Below are positions 26,636 to 35,236 of a stretch of 64,000 nt of DNA, one piece after another. The notes beneath the pieces were generated by a model. That model saw only the letters and a list, made by a program, of their open reading frames with translations. It did not search any database and was not told where the DNA came from. This DNA is from Kitasatospora sp. SUK 42 (GTDB lineage Bacteria; Actinomycetota; Actinomycetes; Streptomycetales; Streptomycetaceae). The translations under genes were made by a program, and so were the position numbers. The stretch covers positions 158,919 through 222,918 of the forward strand of contig NZ_LFMD02000002.1 in the NCBI RefSeq assembly GCF_015776785.2, read 5' to 3'. The first letter of the stretch is position 1; each line of letters begins with the position of its first letter.

Positions 26636-27969
26636 GAACTCTCCTCGATGGCATCAGTGGCAACGGTCTCCGACGGGCGCAGCACCACCGCCGCGCCGCC
26701 CACGCACAGCGCCAGCGCCCCCGCCGACCAGGCCAGCGCGACGGAGCCGCCCACCGCGCTCCACAGCGCGCCGAACAGCAGCGAGCAGGCGAACCGGGCC
26801 AGCGCCTGCCCGGTGCCGACCAGGGCCAGCCCGGCGCCGCGCTGCTCGGCGGGCACGGCGTCGGCCGCGGCGGCGGCCAGCACGCCGTCGGTGGCCGCGT
26901 AGAAGGCGCCGTGGAGCACCAGCACGCCGATCACCGCCGGCAGGCCGCGCAGCGGTGAGAGCAGCAGCCCGTACGCCGCCAGCAGCACGCCGTGCCCGAG
27001 CAGGAAGAGCCGGCGGCGGCCGATCCGGTCGGCGAGCGTGCCGAGCGGGACGGCGAGCAGCAGGAAGGCCGCGGCGGTGCCGAGCGGCAGCAGCGGGAAC
27101 AGGCTGACGGACAGGCCGAGTCGGCGCTGGATCAGCAGGTAGAGGAAGGAGTCGCTGACGGTGGTGAGCCCGAGCAGCACCGCGCACAGGGTGAGCCGGC
27201 GCAGTCCGGGCAGCCGCAGCAGGTGGAGGCTCGCGCGCAGCGAGGGGGCCGTCGCTGACGGTTCGTCACCATCCTGGCGGTTCGGCACGAACAGCAGCAG
27301 GATCAGCACGCCCAGTGCGGCGACGCAGGCGCTGACCGTGAACACCGCGTCGTAGCCGTGCCGTTCGCCGCCGTCGGCGAGCAGCGGGCCGCCGGCCAGG
27401 CGCAGCACCAGGAAGGCGGTGAGCGGTCCGAGCAGGGCGCCGGCCGTGTCCATCGCCCGGTGCACGCCGAACGCCCTTCCGCGGTGGGCGGGTTCGGTGG
27501 CGAGCGAGATCATCGCGTCCCGGGGCGCGGTGCGCAGGCCCTTGCCGGTGCGGTCGACGGCGATGACGGCGCCGATCAGCGGCACGGTGTGGACGAACAG
27601 CAGGAGCGGCCGGCACAGCGCGGACAGCCCGTACCCGACGACCGCGACGGCCTTGTGGCGGGCGGCGCCGTCGCGGCCGCGGCGGTCGGCGAGGTGGCCG
27701 CCGACCAGTCGGACCAGGGCGCTGAAGCCGTTCTGGATGCCGTCCAGCAGCCCGAAGCCGAGCGGGGAGAGACCGAGCCCGGTGAGCAGGTAGAGCGGCA
27801 GGACGGCGTTGACCATCTCGGAGGAGATGTCGGTGACCATGCTGACGGCGCCGAGGGCGAGCACCGCCCCGGGCACGGCGCGCGCGGCGGCGCCCCGCCG
27901 CGCCGACCCTCCCGTGGAGGGGGTCGGCGCGACGGGGGCCTTGGAGCTGCGGGAGTCCGCGACGTACAC
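26632..27969 (-). CDS. MFS transporter
   Basis: Major facilitator protein of about 445 residues with 12 predicted helices. The loop 2-3 motif GGHLADRRGRD is intact. VTDISSEMVNAVLPLYLLTGLG at helix 1 and AVDRTGKGLRTAPRDAMISL, typical of one MFS subfamily seen next to secreted enzymes, are clear. The GTG at 27969, six bases after the phosphoesterase stop, is the only sensible start before helix 1; the frame stays open far upstream through antisense sequence. It is the middle gene of a three-gene minus-strand unit: phosphoesterase, MFS, beta-propeller. The substrate is unknown. Confidence 0.85.
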   Translation of the reverse strand: MYVADSRSSKAPVAPTPSTGGSARRGAAARAVPGAVLALGAVSMVTDISSEMVNAVLPLYLLTGLGLSPLGFGLLDGIQNGFSALVRLVGGHLADRRGRDGAARHKAVAVVGYGLSALCRPLLLFVHTVPLIGAVIAVDRTGKGLRTAPRDAMISLATEPAHRGRAFGVHRAMDTAGALLGPLTAFLVLRLAGGPLLADGGERHGYDAVFTVSACVAALGVLILLLFVPNRQDGDEPSATAPSLRASLHLLRLPGLRRLTLCAVLLGLTTVSDSFLYLLIQRRLGLSVSLFPLLPLGTAAAFLLLAVPLGTLADRIGRRRLFLLGHGVLLAAYGLLLSPLRGLPAVIGVLVLHGAFYAATDGVLAAAAADAVPAEQRGAGLALVGTGQALARFACSLLFGALWSAVGGSVALAWSAGALALCVGGAAVVLRPSETVATDAIEESS

Positions 27970-27974
27970 GGGCG

Positions 27975-28913
27975 TCAGTTCCAGATGCCGGTGATGTCGG
28001 CGGCGTTGGCGGAGTTGCCGGCGTGGGCGTTGACCCCGGCCAGGTCCTCCAGGGTGTGCAGCACGTCGTAGTGGTTGTAGCGGGTGGAGGTGCTGCTGCC
28101 GGGGGCCACGTGGGCGCCGTAGACCACGGTCGGGATGCGGTTGCCGGACAGCTTGTTGTCCTCGTCGAAGGTCATCACCAGCAGGCTGTTGTGGCTCTTG
28201 GCCCACTGCGCGTACGCGTCGAGGTTGGCCTGGAGCCAGGAGTCGCCGGTGCCCACCGAACAGTCGTGCATGTCGTCGCACAGGTCCGGGACGACGAAGG
28301 AGACCTTGGGCAGGGTGGTGAAGTCGGTCGGGAAGGCGTCCATGCCGTAGGCGCTGGAGGTGGGCACGTTGCCGAAGCCGAACCACGGGTTGTGCTTCTG
28401 CGCGTAGTTGCCGCTGCTGCAGTCGGTGGCGCCGACGCCGGGCAGGCCCTCGTTGTAGCTCGCCCAGGTCTGGTTGGCGGCGAGCAGCTCGGAGGCCAGG
28501 TTGGGCTGCTGCAGCGCGCCGACGTCCACGCAGCTGTCGTCGACGACGCCCTGCGAGCTGCCGGAGAACAGCATGTAGTAGTTGGGCTGGCTGGGGTGGG
28601 TGAGCGCGTAGGACTGGGTCAGCGTCGCGCCGCCGGCCACCAGGGTGTTGTTGATGTACGGCGCGCTGGAGCTGCCGATGACCTGCGAGTACGCGTGGTT
28701 CTCCATCACGACGACGACCACGTGGTCCGGCGCGGGCAGGCCGCCGGCGGTGACGGCGGCCGCGTTGCCGCCCGCGGCCCACAGGCCGAGCGATCCGGCG
28801 ACCAGGCCGAGGCCGGTGGCGAGGGCGGTGAGCGGGCGCAGTCGGCGGCGGGTGGGGCGCGGGGTGGCGGCGGGGACGGGGGCGCCGGGGGTGCGGAGTC
28901 GTGCGAAGGCCAT
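27975..28913 (-). CDS. Secreted phosphoesterase (acid phosphatase/phospholipase C-like)
   Basis: A 312-residue member of the phosphoesterase family that contains phospholipase C and AcpA. A basic N-terminus with TRRRLRPLTALATG and a hydrophobic core, then GGNAAAV, looks like an export signal; a Tat route is possible. Metal and active-site text includes VVVVMENHAYSQVIG, THPSQPNYYMLFSG and MTFDEDNKLSGNRIP. The length is short for phospholipase C and close to acid phosphatases of the family. It heads the unit with the MFS and beta-propeller genes, and four 15-bp repeats lie upstream. Confidence 0.85.
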   Translation of the reverse strand: MAFARLRTPGAPVPAATPRPTRRRLRPLTALATGLGLVAGSLGLWAAGGNAAAVTAGGLPAPDHVVVVVMENHAYSQVIGSSSAPYINNTLVAGGATLTQSYALTHPSQPNYYMLFSGSSQGVVDDSCVDVGALQQPNLASELLAANQTWASYNEGLPGVGATDCSSGNYAQKHNPWFGFGNVPTSSAYGMDAFPTDFTTLPKVSFVVPDLCDDMHDCSVGTGDSWLQANLDAYAQWAKSHNSLLVMTFDEDNKLSGNRIPTVVYGAHVAPGSSTSTRYNHYDVLHTLEDLAGVNAHAGNSANAADITGIWN

Positions 28914-29030
28914 GGGGTCCTCCGTGAGTCGGGGCTTCCCGGGCGGGAGCGCGGAAAACAGTAGGAGGGCGGCGGTGTCGTGTACCGCACAAGTGAAGTG
29001 AAGAACAGACGAACAGCTGCGACGCCGTCC

Positions 29031-29107
29031 CCGTACGAAACGCCGCCGTACGAAACACCGCCGACGAAGCGACGCTGTACGAAAGAGCGCCCCCGTACGA
29101 AACGCCG
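29031..29107. repeat. Four copies of a 15-bp repeat in a divergent promoter region
   Basis: Copies at 29031-29045, 29046-29060, 29075-29089 and 29093-29107. The first and last are identical (CCGTACGAAACGCCG), the second has one change and the third four. A degenerate piece (CCGACGAAGC) fills 29061-29070. They occupy the 304-base gap between the phosphoesterase gene and the cbiG-like gene, where I see no other gene. Probable multi-site operator. Confidence 0.7.
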
Positions 29108-29217
29108 CAACCGGCGTCCGACGTCACACGCGCCGCGATTGACCCCCTTCGGCCGCACGTGGTGGGATCACGGGGGCCCGCCGCCGGAGGGCCGGGAACG
29201 GCGAGGAGCGCGGGTAC

Positions 29218-30432
29218 GTGGTGATCGGACTGGTGGCCGTCTACGAGCCGGGCCGCCCGCTGACCGACGAGCTGCACGCGCTCTGGCCGGACAGCAGCCA
29301 CGCCTACCGGGCCTCGCGCGGCAACTGCTTCCAGGCGCCGGAGGCGATGAACCTCGCCTTCACCCTGCACCGGCAGGTGATCGTCGTCGGGCCGCTCGCC
29401 ACCGTCGTCCACCTGCTGGCCGACCTCCACAGGGACCTCCGACGCGACACCGACGTGCTCTGCGTGGACCCGCTGCGGCGCTGGGTGATCCCGCTGACCC
29501 ACGGCGACTCCGCCGAGGAGCTGGCCCGGGAGGTGGAGGCCGCGCTCGGTGTCACCCCGGTGTTCACCGGCTCCTCACCGCAGCCCGAGGCGCCGAGCGC
29601 GCCCGAGGAGGCCCCGGTCCTGCGGATCACCGACCAGGAGGACCCGGGCGACGGCGACCAGCTGGTCCGCCCCCGCACCCTGGTGGTCGGCATCGGCGCG
29701 GGCAGCGGCACCGAGCCGGCCGAGGCGATGCGGCTGCTGACGGACACGCTGCGGGAAGCCGGGCTCGCCCGCCCCGCGGTGGCCCGACTGGCCACGGTCG
29801 CGGGCAAGGCGGACCACCCGGCGGTGCGCTGGGTGGCGCACTGCCTCGGCGGGGTGCCGGTGGACGAGCACCCCGCGCGGGAGCTGGCGGCCGTGCCGGT
29901 GCCGAACCCGTCCAGCGCGGTCGGTGCCGCCGTCGGCACCGCGAGCGTCGCCGAGGCGGCGGCGCTGGCCAGTGCGCCCGGCGGCCGGCTCGTGGTCGCC
30001 AAGCGGAAGTCGGCGACGGCGACGGTGGCGATCGCCCGGGCGGCGGTGCGCGGACGGCTCGCCGTGATCGGCCTCCCGCCGGGCGCGCAGGACCACCCGG
30101 AGCCGGAGCCGCTCGCCGAACTGCGCCGCGCCTCGGCCGTGGTGGGCACCCCGGAGGCGGTCGAGGCGGTGGCCGGCCTGCTCCGGCCGACGACGCGGCT
30201 GGTCCCGGTGGACCCGGACGCGGCGAGCGCGCCGAACGGCGCCGGTACGGTGTCGGACGGAGCCGGGGCCGTGCTGGACCGCACCGGGGCCGCCGCGCAC
30301 CTGGCCGCCCACGGGCACGCCGTCGCCCTGGTGACCTTCGGCGAGGGCGACGGGCCCACTGTGCCACCCGGCCCGTACGAGGTCCACCGCGTCCCCGGAC
30401 CGCAAGCGAGCACGCAAGGAGACCCCGCGTGA
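29218..30432 (+). CDS. CbiG/CobE-like cobalamin biosynthesis protein
   Basis: A 404-residue protein whose central part (about 160-290) is a CbiG C-terminal/CobE domain: LVVGIGAGSGTEPAEAMRLL, VARLATVAGKADHPAVRW and VPNPSSAVGAAVGTASVAEA. The N-terminal region (about 1-140) resembles the CbiG N-terminal domain, which cleaves the precorrin-5A acetaldehyde fragment. The C-terminal tail of about 100 residues is Ala/Pro-rich. Start taken as the GTG at 29218, with GAGGAG nearby; GTG 29221 is equally possible. It overlaps cobC by 4 bases. It lies 9 kb from the other cobalamin genes and has no riboswitch that I can see. Confidence 0.8.
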   Translation: MVIGLVAVYEPGRPLTDELHALWPDSSHAYRASRGNCFQAPEAMNLAFTLHRQVIVVGPLATVVHLLADLHRDLRRDTDVLCVDPLRRWVIPLTHGDSAEELAREVEAALGVTPVFTGSSPQPEAPSAPEEAPVLRITDQEDPGDGDQLVRPRTLVVGIGAGSGTEPAEAMRLLTDTLREAGLARPAVARLATVAGKADHPAVRWVAHCLGGVPVDEHPARELAAVPVPNPSSAVGAAVGTASVAEAAALASAPGGRLVVAKRKSATATVAIARAAVRGRLAVIGLPPGAQDHPEPEPLAELRRASAVVGTPEAVEAVAGLLRPTTRLVPVDPDAASAPNGAGTVSDGAGAVLDRTGAAAHLAAHGHAVALVTFGEGDGPTVPPGPYEVHRVPGPQASTQGDPA

Positions 30433-31475
30433 CCACCCCCGAACCCGACCTGCGCCACCACGGCGACGCCGAGGTCCGCGCCGACGGGCTCGGCCTGGTC
30501 GACCTCGCCGTCAACGTCCGCACCGGCACTCCGCCTCAGTGGCTGCGCGAGCGCCTCGCCGCCACCCTCGGCGAGCTCGCCGCCTACCCCGACCAGGGCG
30601 CCGCCCGCGCCGCGGTGGCCGCCCGGCACGCCCGCCCGGTCGAGGAGGTACTGCTCACCTCGGGGGCGGCGGAGGCCTTCGTGCTGCTCGCCCGGGTCTT
30701 GACGGCACGTCACATCACCGTCGTACACCCGCAGTTCACCGAGCCCGAGGCGGCGCTGCGGGACGCCGGACACCGGGTGCACCGGGTGCTGCTCTCCCCC
30801 GGGGACGGGTTCCGGCTGGGCGCCGTCCCCGACGAGGCGGACCTGGTCGTCCTCGGCAACCCGACCAACCCGACCTCCGTCCTCCACCCCGCCGAGGCCG
30901 TCGCCGCACTCGCCCGGCCAGGCCGCACCCTGGTGGTGGACGAGGCGTTCATGGACACCGTCCCGGGCGAGCGGGAGTCCCTCGCCGCGGTCCGCGACCT
31001 GCCCGGCCAGGTGGTCGTGCTGCGCAGCCTCACCAAGACCTGGGGTCTGGCCGGGCTCCGGATCGGCTACGTGCTCGGCCCCGCGCCGATGATCGCCGCC
31101 CTCGGCGCCGCCCAGCCGCTCTGGCCGGTCTCCACCCCGGCGCTGGCCGCCGCCGAGGCCTGTAGCGGCCCGGCCGCGCTGGCCGAGGCGGAGCGGGCCG
31201 CCGCCGAACTGGCGCTCTGGCGCGAGCACTTGGTGAAGGGCCTGGCAGCCTTCCCCACGGTCCGGGTGTACGGCGAACCGGTCGCCTCCTTCGTCCTGGT
31301 CCGACTGCCGGGCGCCGCGGCCGTACGGGAGCGGCTGCGCGAGCACGGCTTCGCCGTACGGCGCGGGGACACCTTCCCGGGGCTGGGCGAGGAGTGGCTG
31401 CGGATCGCCGTCCGCGACGAGGCCACCACCGACCGGTTCCTCAACGCCCTGGAGACGGTGCTCGGTTCGGCCTGA
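30429..31475 (+). CDS. cobC: Threonine-phosphate decarboxylase CobC/CobD-type
   Basis: Class I/II PLP enzyme of 348 residues. In cobalamin synthesis it makes (R)-1-amino-2-propanol phosphate, the arm used by CbiB. It has the family opening LRHHGDAEVRADGL, LTSGAAEAFVLLARVL, NPTNPTSVLHP, LVVDEAFMD and the PLP Lys in RSLTKTWGLAGLRIGY. Histidinol-phosphate aminotransferase is the nearest relative, but the preceding CbiG-like gene (GTGA overlap) supports the cobalamin role. The start is the GTG at 30429. Confidence 0.9.
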   Translation: MTTPEPDLRHHGDAEVRADGLGLVDLAVNVRTGTPPQWLRERLAATLGELAAYPDQGAARAAVAARHARPVEEVLLTSGAAEAFVLLARVLTARHITVVHPQFTEPEAALRDAGHRVHRVLLSPGDGFRLGAVPDEADLVVLGNPTNPTSVLHPAEAVAALARPGRTLVVDEAFMDTVPGERESLAAVRDLPGQVVVLRSLTKTWGLAGLRIGYVLGPAPMIAALGAAQPLWPVSTPALAAAEACSGPAALAEAERAAAELALWREHLVKGLAAFPTVRVYGEPVASFVLVRLPGAAAVRERLREHGFAVRRGDTFPGLGEEWLRIAVRDEATTDRFLNALETVLGSA

Positions 31476-31525
31476 CCGGCCTTCGCGGGATCGGCCCCCG
31501 CCGGCCGGGCAGGCGCCTCGCGGCG

Positions 31526-32593
31526 CTACTGGAGCCCGAGCGCCTCCGCCGCCAGGGCGGTGCCCCGCACCCGGGCCGCGATCTTGGCGAAGGCGGTGTC
31601 GCGCGAGGTGGAGGTGTCGTCGGCGAACGGCGAGAATCCGCAGTCGTCGGTGGTGCCGAGCTGCTCGACCGGGATGTGCCGGGCCGCGGCCAGCACGCGG
31701 TCGCGCACCTCCTCCGGGCTCTCCACCCGGGGGTCGATCGGGTCGGTCACCCCGACGAACACCCTGATCCCCGGACGCAGTTGATCCGCGATGACGGCGA
31801 GGACGCGCTCGGGGTCGGCCTCGCTCGCCAACTGCACGTAGAAGTTGCCGACCCTGAGCTCGAAGAGCTTCGGCAGCAGCGCGGCGTAGTCGACGTCCAG
31901 GCTGTGGGTGGAGTCCTGGTCCCCGCCCGGGCAGGTGTGCACGCCGAGGCGGGCCCGCTCCTCCTCGGTGAACCGGTCGAGCACCCGGTTGTTGAGGGCC
32001 ACGAAGTCGTCCAGCAGACCGCCGGACGGGTCCAGCTTGAGCGACAACCGGCCTTCGGTGAAGTCGAGTTGGACGACGTGGGCGCCGGCGTCCAGGCAGC
32101 CGCGGATGTCGGCCTCGGCCTCGTCGGCCAGGTCCTTCAGGAACTCCTCGCGCGAGTACCCGGCGATGCCGTCGGCCGGGTAGAGCAGGCTGAGCGCCGA
32201 GGGCGCGATGACGGCCTGCTTGACGGGCAGCGAGGTGTGGCGGCGGGCGTCACGCAGGAAGGCCTCGGCCCGGACCTGGTACCGGAAGGGACCGGCGGTC
32301 AGACGCGGCAGCTGCCGGGTGTGCCCGTCGGCGAAGGGGATGACGGCTCCTTCGCCGTCGAGGGCGGCCAGCCCGGCGAGGGGGTACGTGACGAAGCTCG
32401 GCTTGGACTGCTCGCCGTCCACCAGGACGGGGCACCCCAGCTCCTCCAGCTTGGCCAGGGTGTCGGCGGTGGCCTCGTCCTGCAGCTTCTTCAGATCGGC
32501 GTCGGGCAGTCGGCCTGCGGCGTGCTCGGCGAGGGCGTTCAACAGGGCGGTCGGCCGCGGGATGCTGCCGATGGGTTCGGTGGAAATGGTCAT
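31526..32593 (-). CDS. MetE-like (B12-independent) methionine synthase-family protein
   Basis: A 355-residue protein homologous to the C-terminal catalytic domain of cobalamin-independent methionine synthase. Zinc ligands are recognisable as VHTCPGGDQDSTHS (His and Cys) and TTDDCGFSPFADD (second Cys). The N-terminus has EPIGSIPRPTALL, and VDGEQSKPSFVTYPLAGL follows. It lacks the N-terminal half of full MetE, so its methyl donor may be a simpler compound or a corrinoid protein, as for other short MetE proteins. It is adjacent to, and convergent with, cobC. No B12 riboswitch is visible upstream; the 220-base gap 32594-32813 shows no gene. Confidence 0.8.
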   Translation of the reverse strand: MTISTEPIGSIPRPTALLNALAEHAAGRLPDADLKKLQDEATADTLAKLEELGCPVLVDGEQSKPSFVTYPLAGLAALDGEGAVIPFADGHTRQLPRLTAGPFRYQVRAEAFLRDARRHTSLPVKQAVIAPSALSLLYPADGIAGYSREEFLKDLADEAEADIRGCLDAGAHVVQLDFTEGRLSLKLDPSGGLLDDFVALNNRVLDRFTEEERARLGVHTCPGGDQDSTHSLDVDYAALLPKLFELRVGNFYVQLASEADPERVLAVIADQLRPGIRVFVGVTDPIDPRVESPEEVRDRVLAAARHIPVEQLGTTDDCGFSPFADDTSTSRDTAFAKIAARVRGTALAAEALGLQ

Positions 32594-32813
32594 GACTGGA
32601 CGTTAGAAAGGATCGCGCCCCGAGCACAACGGCGTGCACGGCGCACTCACCAGCGCGTTCACGCCCCGCGCGCCCCACTCTTCCCGTTCACGCCCCCGGA
32701 ACGGCAGCTAGGTTTCCGCCCATTCCCGCAGCGCCCCGAAGTGCAGTTCCTGGAGTCCGGCCCGGGGGTCGACCGGGATTGACCAGCGATTTGCGCGGCC
32801 ACGACCAACGAGT

Positions 32814-33911
32814 TCACGGCCGCGACCACAGCCCGCGGGCGGCGAGCAGCGGGAGCACCCCCTCGCCGAACCAGTACGCCTCCTCCAGGTGCGGCATCCC
32901 GCTCAGCACGAACTCGTCGATGCCCAGATCGTGGTACTCGCAGACCAGGTCGGCGACCTCCCGGTGACTGCCCACCAGCGCCGTCCCGGCGCCGCCGCGC
33001 AGCAGTCCGATGCCGGCCCACAATCCGGGGTGCACCTCCAGCCGCTCCGCGGAGCCGCCGTGCAGCGCGAGCATCCGCCGCTGGCCCTCCGACTCGCTCT
33101 CGGCGAGGGCCCGTTGGGTCTCCCGGACGCGCACCGGATCCATCCCCGCGAGCAGCCGCTCGGTCTCCGCCCAGGCCTGCGCGGAGGTGTCCCGGGTGAT
33201 CACGTGCAGCCGGATCCCGAACCGCACCGACCGGCCCTGGGCCGCGGCCAGTTCACGGATCCAACGGATCTTCTCCCGTACCTGGGCGGGCGGTTCGCCC
33301 CAGGTCAGGTAGACGTCCGCGTACCGCGCCGCGACGTCCCCGGCGGCCGGGGAGGAGCCGCCGAAGTACACCGCCGGCACCGGATCCGGCAGCCGGTTCA
33401 ACTTCGCCCGCTCGACGCGCAGATGGGGGCCGTGGTGGTCGACCGTCTCCCCCGCCCAGAGCCGCCGGGTGATGTCCAGGAACTCGCCGGTGCGCGCGTA
33501 CCGGGCGTCCTTGTCCAGGAAGTCCCCGTACGCCCGCTGCTCGGCCGACTCCCCGCCGGTCACCACGTTCAGCAACAACCGTCCGCCGGACTGCCGTTGG
33601 TAGGTCGCCGCCATCTGCGCCGCCAGCGTCGGGCTGATCTGCCCGGGCCGGAACGCCACCAGGTACTTCAGCCGCTCGGTCACCTGGGTCAGCATCGCCG
33701 TGGTCAGCCAGGCGTCCTCGCACCACGCCCCGGTCGGGGTGAGGACCCCCTCGAAGCCCAACTGCTCGGCGCTGCGGGCGATCTGCCCCAGGTACGCCAC
33801 GCTCGGCGACCGGTCCGTGCCGGCCGTGCCGGGCGTGGACCCGTGCCCGCCGCCGACGATCTGACGGCTGTCGCCGTTGGTGGGGAGGAACCAGTGAAAC
33901 GTGAGAGCCAT
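32814..33911 (-). CDS. SsuD-like FMNH2-dependent alkanesulfonate monooxygenase
   Basis: LLM-class flavin-dependent monooxygenase of 365 residues, expected to release sulfite from alkanesulfonates using reduced FMN. It begins MALTFHWFLPTNGDSR and has PTGAWCEDAWLTT with a Cys matching the SsuD active-site Cys. RLKYLVAFRPGQISPTLAAQ, VTGGESAEQRAYGDFLDKD and GIRLHVI follow; the Arg and His of the last match known catalytic residues. I chose the ATG at 33911 because AGGAG lies 11 bases before it, whereas an upstream GTG at 33923 sits on that site. No transporter genes adjoin it. A Cys-ending leader peptide lies 51 bases upstream. Confidence 0.85.
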   Translation of the reverse strand: MALTFHWFLPTNGDSRQIVGGGHGSTPGTAGTDRSPSVAYLGQIARSAEQLGFEGVLTPTGAWCEDAWLTTAMLTQVTERLKYLVAFRPGQISPTLAAQMAATYQRQSGGRLLLNVVTGGESAEQRAYGDFLDKDARYARTGEFLDITRRLWAGETVDHHGPHLRVERAKLNRLPDPVPAVYFGGSSPAAGDVAARYADVYLTWGEPPAQVREKIRWIRELAAAQGRSVRFGIRLHVITRDTSAQAWAETERLLAGMDPVRVRETQRALAESESEGQRRMLALHGGSAERLEVHPGLWAGIGLLRGGAGTALVGSHREVADLVCEYHDLGIDEFVLSGMPHLEEAYWFGEGVLPLLAARGLWSRP

Positions 33912-33962
33912 GAAGGGACACACTCCTGCGGCCGGTACTGTCTGCGGTCGGTCGGGACGAAC

Positions 33963-34049
33963 TCACCGACGACGACAGCCGGCCGCCCACACCCGCGCCA
34001 GATCCACGTGCAGCCGGCGCACGAGCGAAAGGCGGGTCGGAGCGGTCAT
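33963..34049 (-). CDS. Cys-containing leader peptide upstream of the SsuD-like gene
   Basis: A 28-residue open frame that starts MTAPTRLSLVRRLHVDL and ends CRRR. It matches the pattern of actinobacterial putative leader peptides (basic start, RR-x-H-V-D-L, and Cys-Arg near the end) found before sulfur-assimilation genes. The Cys near the end, followed by three Arg codons, fits translation attenuation that senses cysteine supply. It ends 51 bases before the monooxygenase ATG. Below the usual size cutoff for annotation. The cysteine-sensing role is known for related peptides only as a proposal. Confidence 0.7.
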   Translation of the reverse strand: MTAPTRLSLVRRLHVDLARVWAAGCRRR

Positions 34050-34084
34050 GCGCCCGATTATGCACCAGGGAGCATGCGCCAGGG

Positions 34085-34131
34085 AACGCCCGCAGGCCCT
34101 CCCCCTGGGCGGGGAAGGGCCTGCGGGCGTT
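34085..34131. terminator. Strong hairpin between glnII and the leader peptide
   Basis: Perfect 16-bp arms, AACGCCCGCAGGCCCT and AGGGCCTGCGGGCGTT, around a 15-base loop, 28 bases downstream of the glnII stop on the minus strand. It should end the glnII message before the sulfur-linked leader. Confidence 0.85.
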
Positions 34132-34158
34132 ACCGTCCGTGCACCCGGGGACGGTGGA

Positions 34159-35181
34159 TCAGACCTGGCCGGCCTTCTCCAGGGCCTCGCAGCAGGTGTT
34201 GATCATGAGGCGGGTGACGACGTAGGGGTCGACGTTGGCGTTCGGGCGACGGTCCTCGATGTAGCCCTTCTGCTCCACCTCGACCTGCCACGGGATGCGG
34301 ACCGAGGCGCCGCGGTCGGAGACGCCGTAGCTGTAGACGTTCCAGGGGGCGGTCTCGTGCTTGCCGGTCAGACGGGACTGGATGTCGTCACCGTACTGGT
34401 TGACGTGCTCCAGGACCTTCTCCTGGGAGGCGCCGAGCGACTCGCAGGCGGTGATGATGGCGTCGTAGCCCTCGCGCATCGCCTTGGTGGAGAAGTTGGT
34501 GTGCGCACCCGCGCCGTTCCAGTCGCCCCGGACCGGCTTGGCGTCCAGGGTGGCGTCGATGCCGAACTCCTCGGCGGTGCGGTACAGCAGGTAGCGGGCG
34601 ATCCACATGTCGTCCGAGACGGTCAGCGCGTCGACCGGGCCGATCTGGAACTCCCACTGGCCGGGCATGACCTCGGCGTTGATGCCGCAGATGGCCAGGC
34701 CGGCGTCGATGCAGCGGTCCAGGTGCAGCTCGACGATCTCGCGGCCGAAGACCTCCTCGGCGCCGACGCCGCAGTAGTAGCCGCCCTGCGGGGCCGGGTA
34801 GCCGCCCTCCGGGAAGCCGAGCGGGCGGGAGCCCTTGAAGAAGGTGTACTCCTGCTCGATGCCGAAGATCGACTCCTGCGCCGCGTACTTCTCGGCGACC
34901 TCGCGCAGCAGGGCGCGGGTGTTGGACGCGTGCGCGGTGCCGTTCGTCTCCAGGACCTCGCAGAGGACGAGGATGTTGTCGCCGCCGCGGATCGGGTCCG
35001 GCACGACCTTGACCGGGTCCAGCACGCGGTCCGAGGCGTGGCCCTCGGCCTGGTTGGTCGAGGAACCGTCGAAGCCCCAGGTCGGGATCTTGTCGGCGTT
35101 GGGCAGGACGCGAGTCTTGGAACGGAGCTTCGCGGTCGGCTTGGTGCCGTCGATCCAGATGTACTCGGCCTTGATTGCCAC
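34159..35181 (-). CDS. glnII: Glutamine synthetase type II (GlnII)
   Basis: Eukaryotic-type glutamine synthetase, 340 residues against about 450-470 for GlnA type I. It makes glutamine from glutamate, ammonia and ATP in the cytosol. Diagnostic text: EYIWIDGTKPTAKLRSKTR, PTWGFDGSSTNQAEGHASD, EQEYTFFKGSRPLGFP, GAGAHTNFSTKAMR and RGASVRIPWQVEVEQKGYIE. The start is the GTG at 35181 (MAIKAEYIW). A GlnR-type site lies upstream, in keeping with nitrogen control of glnII in streptomycetes. Type II enzymes lack the GlnE adenylylation loop. Confidence 0.96.
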   Translation of the reverse strand: MAIKAEYIWIDGTKPTAKLRSKTRVLPNADKIPTWGFDGSSTNQAEGHASDRVLDPVKVVPDPIRGGDNILVLCEVLETNGTAHASNTRALLREVAEKYAAQESIFGIEQEYTFFKGSRPLGFPEGGYPAPQGGYYCGVGAEEVFGREIVELHLDRCIDAGLAICGINAEVMPGQWEFQIGPVDALTVSDDMWIARYLLYRTAEEFGIDATLDAKPVRGDWNGAGAHTNFSTKAMREGYDAIITACESLGASQEKVLEHVNQYGDDIQSRLTGKHETAPWNVYSYGVSDRGASVRIPWQVEVEQKGYIEDRRPNANVDPYVVTRLMINTCCEALEKAGQV

Positions 35182-35236
35182 GGCGTGTCCCTCGCATTGC
35201 TGGGTGGTGGGTGCCCGCGTAGCGTCGCAAGCCGCC

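Noticed and set aside
19942..29217. Genomic island or integrated element between the two cobalamin blocks
   Set aside because: No integrase, transposase, tRNA end or attachment-site repeats are visible, so only a loose accessory stretch can be claimed.
32594..32813. Possible B12 riboswitch before the MetE-like gene
   Set aside because: Streptomycete metE genes often have one, but no B12 box or aptamer core is visible on the minus strand here.
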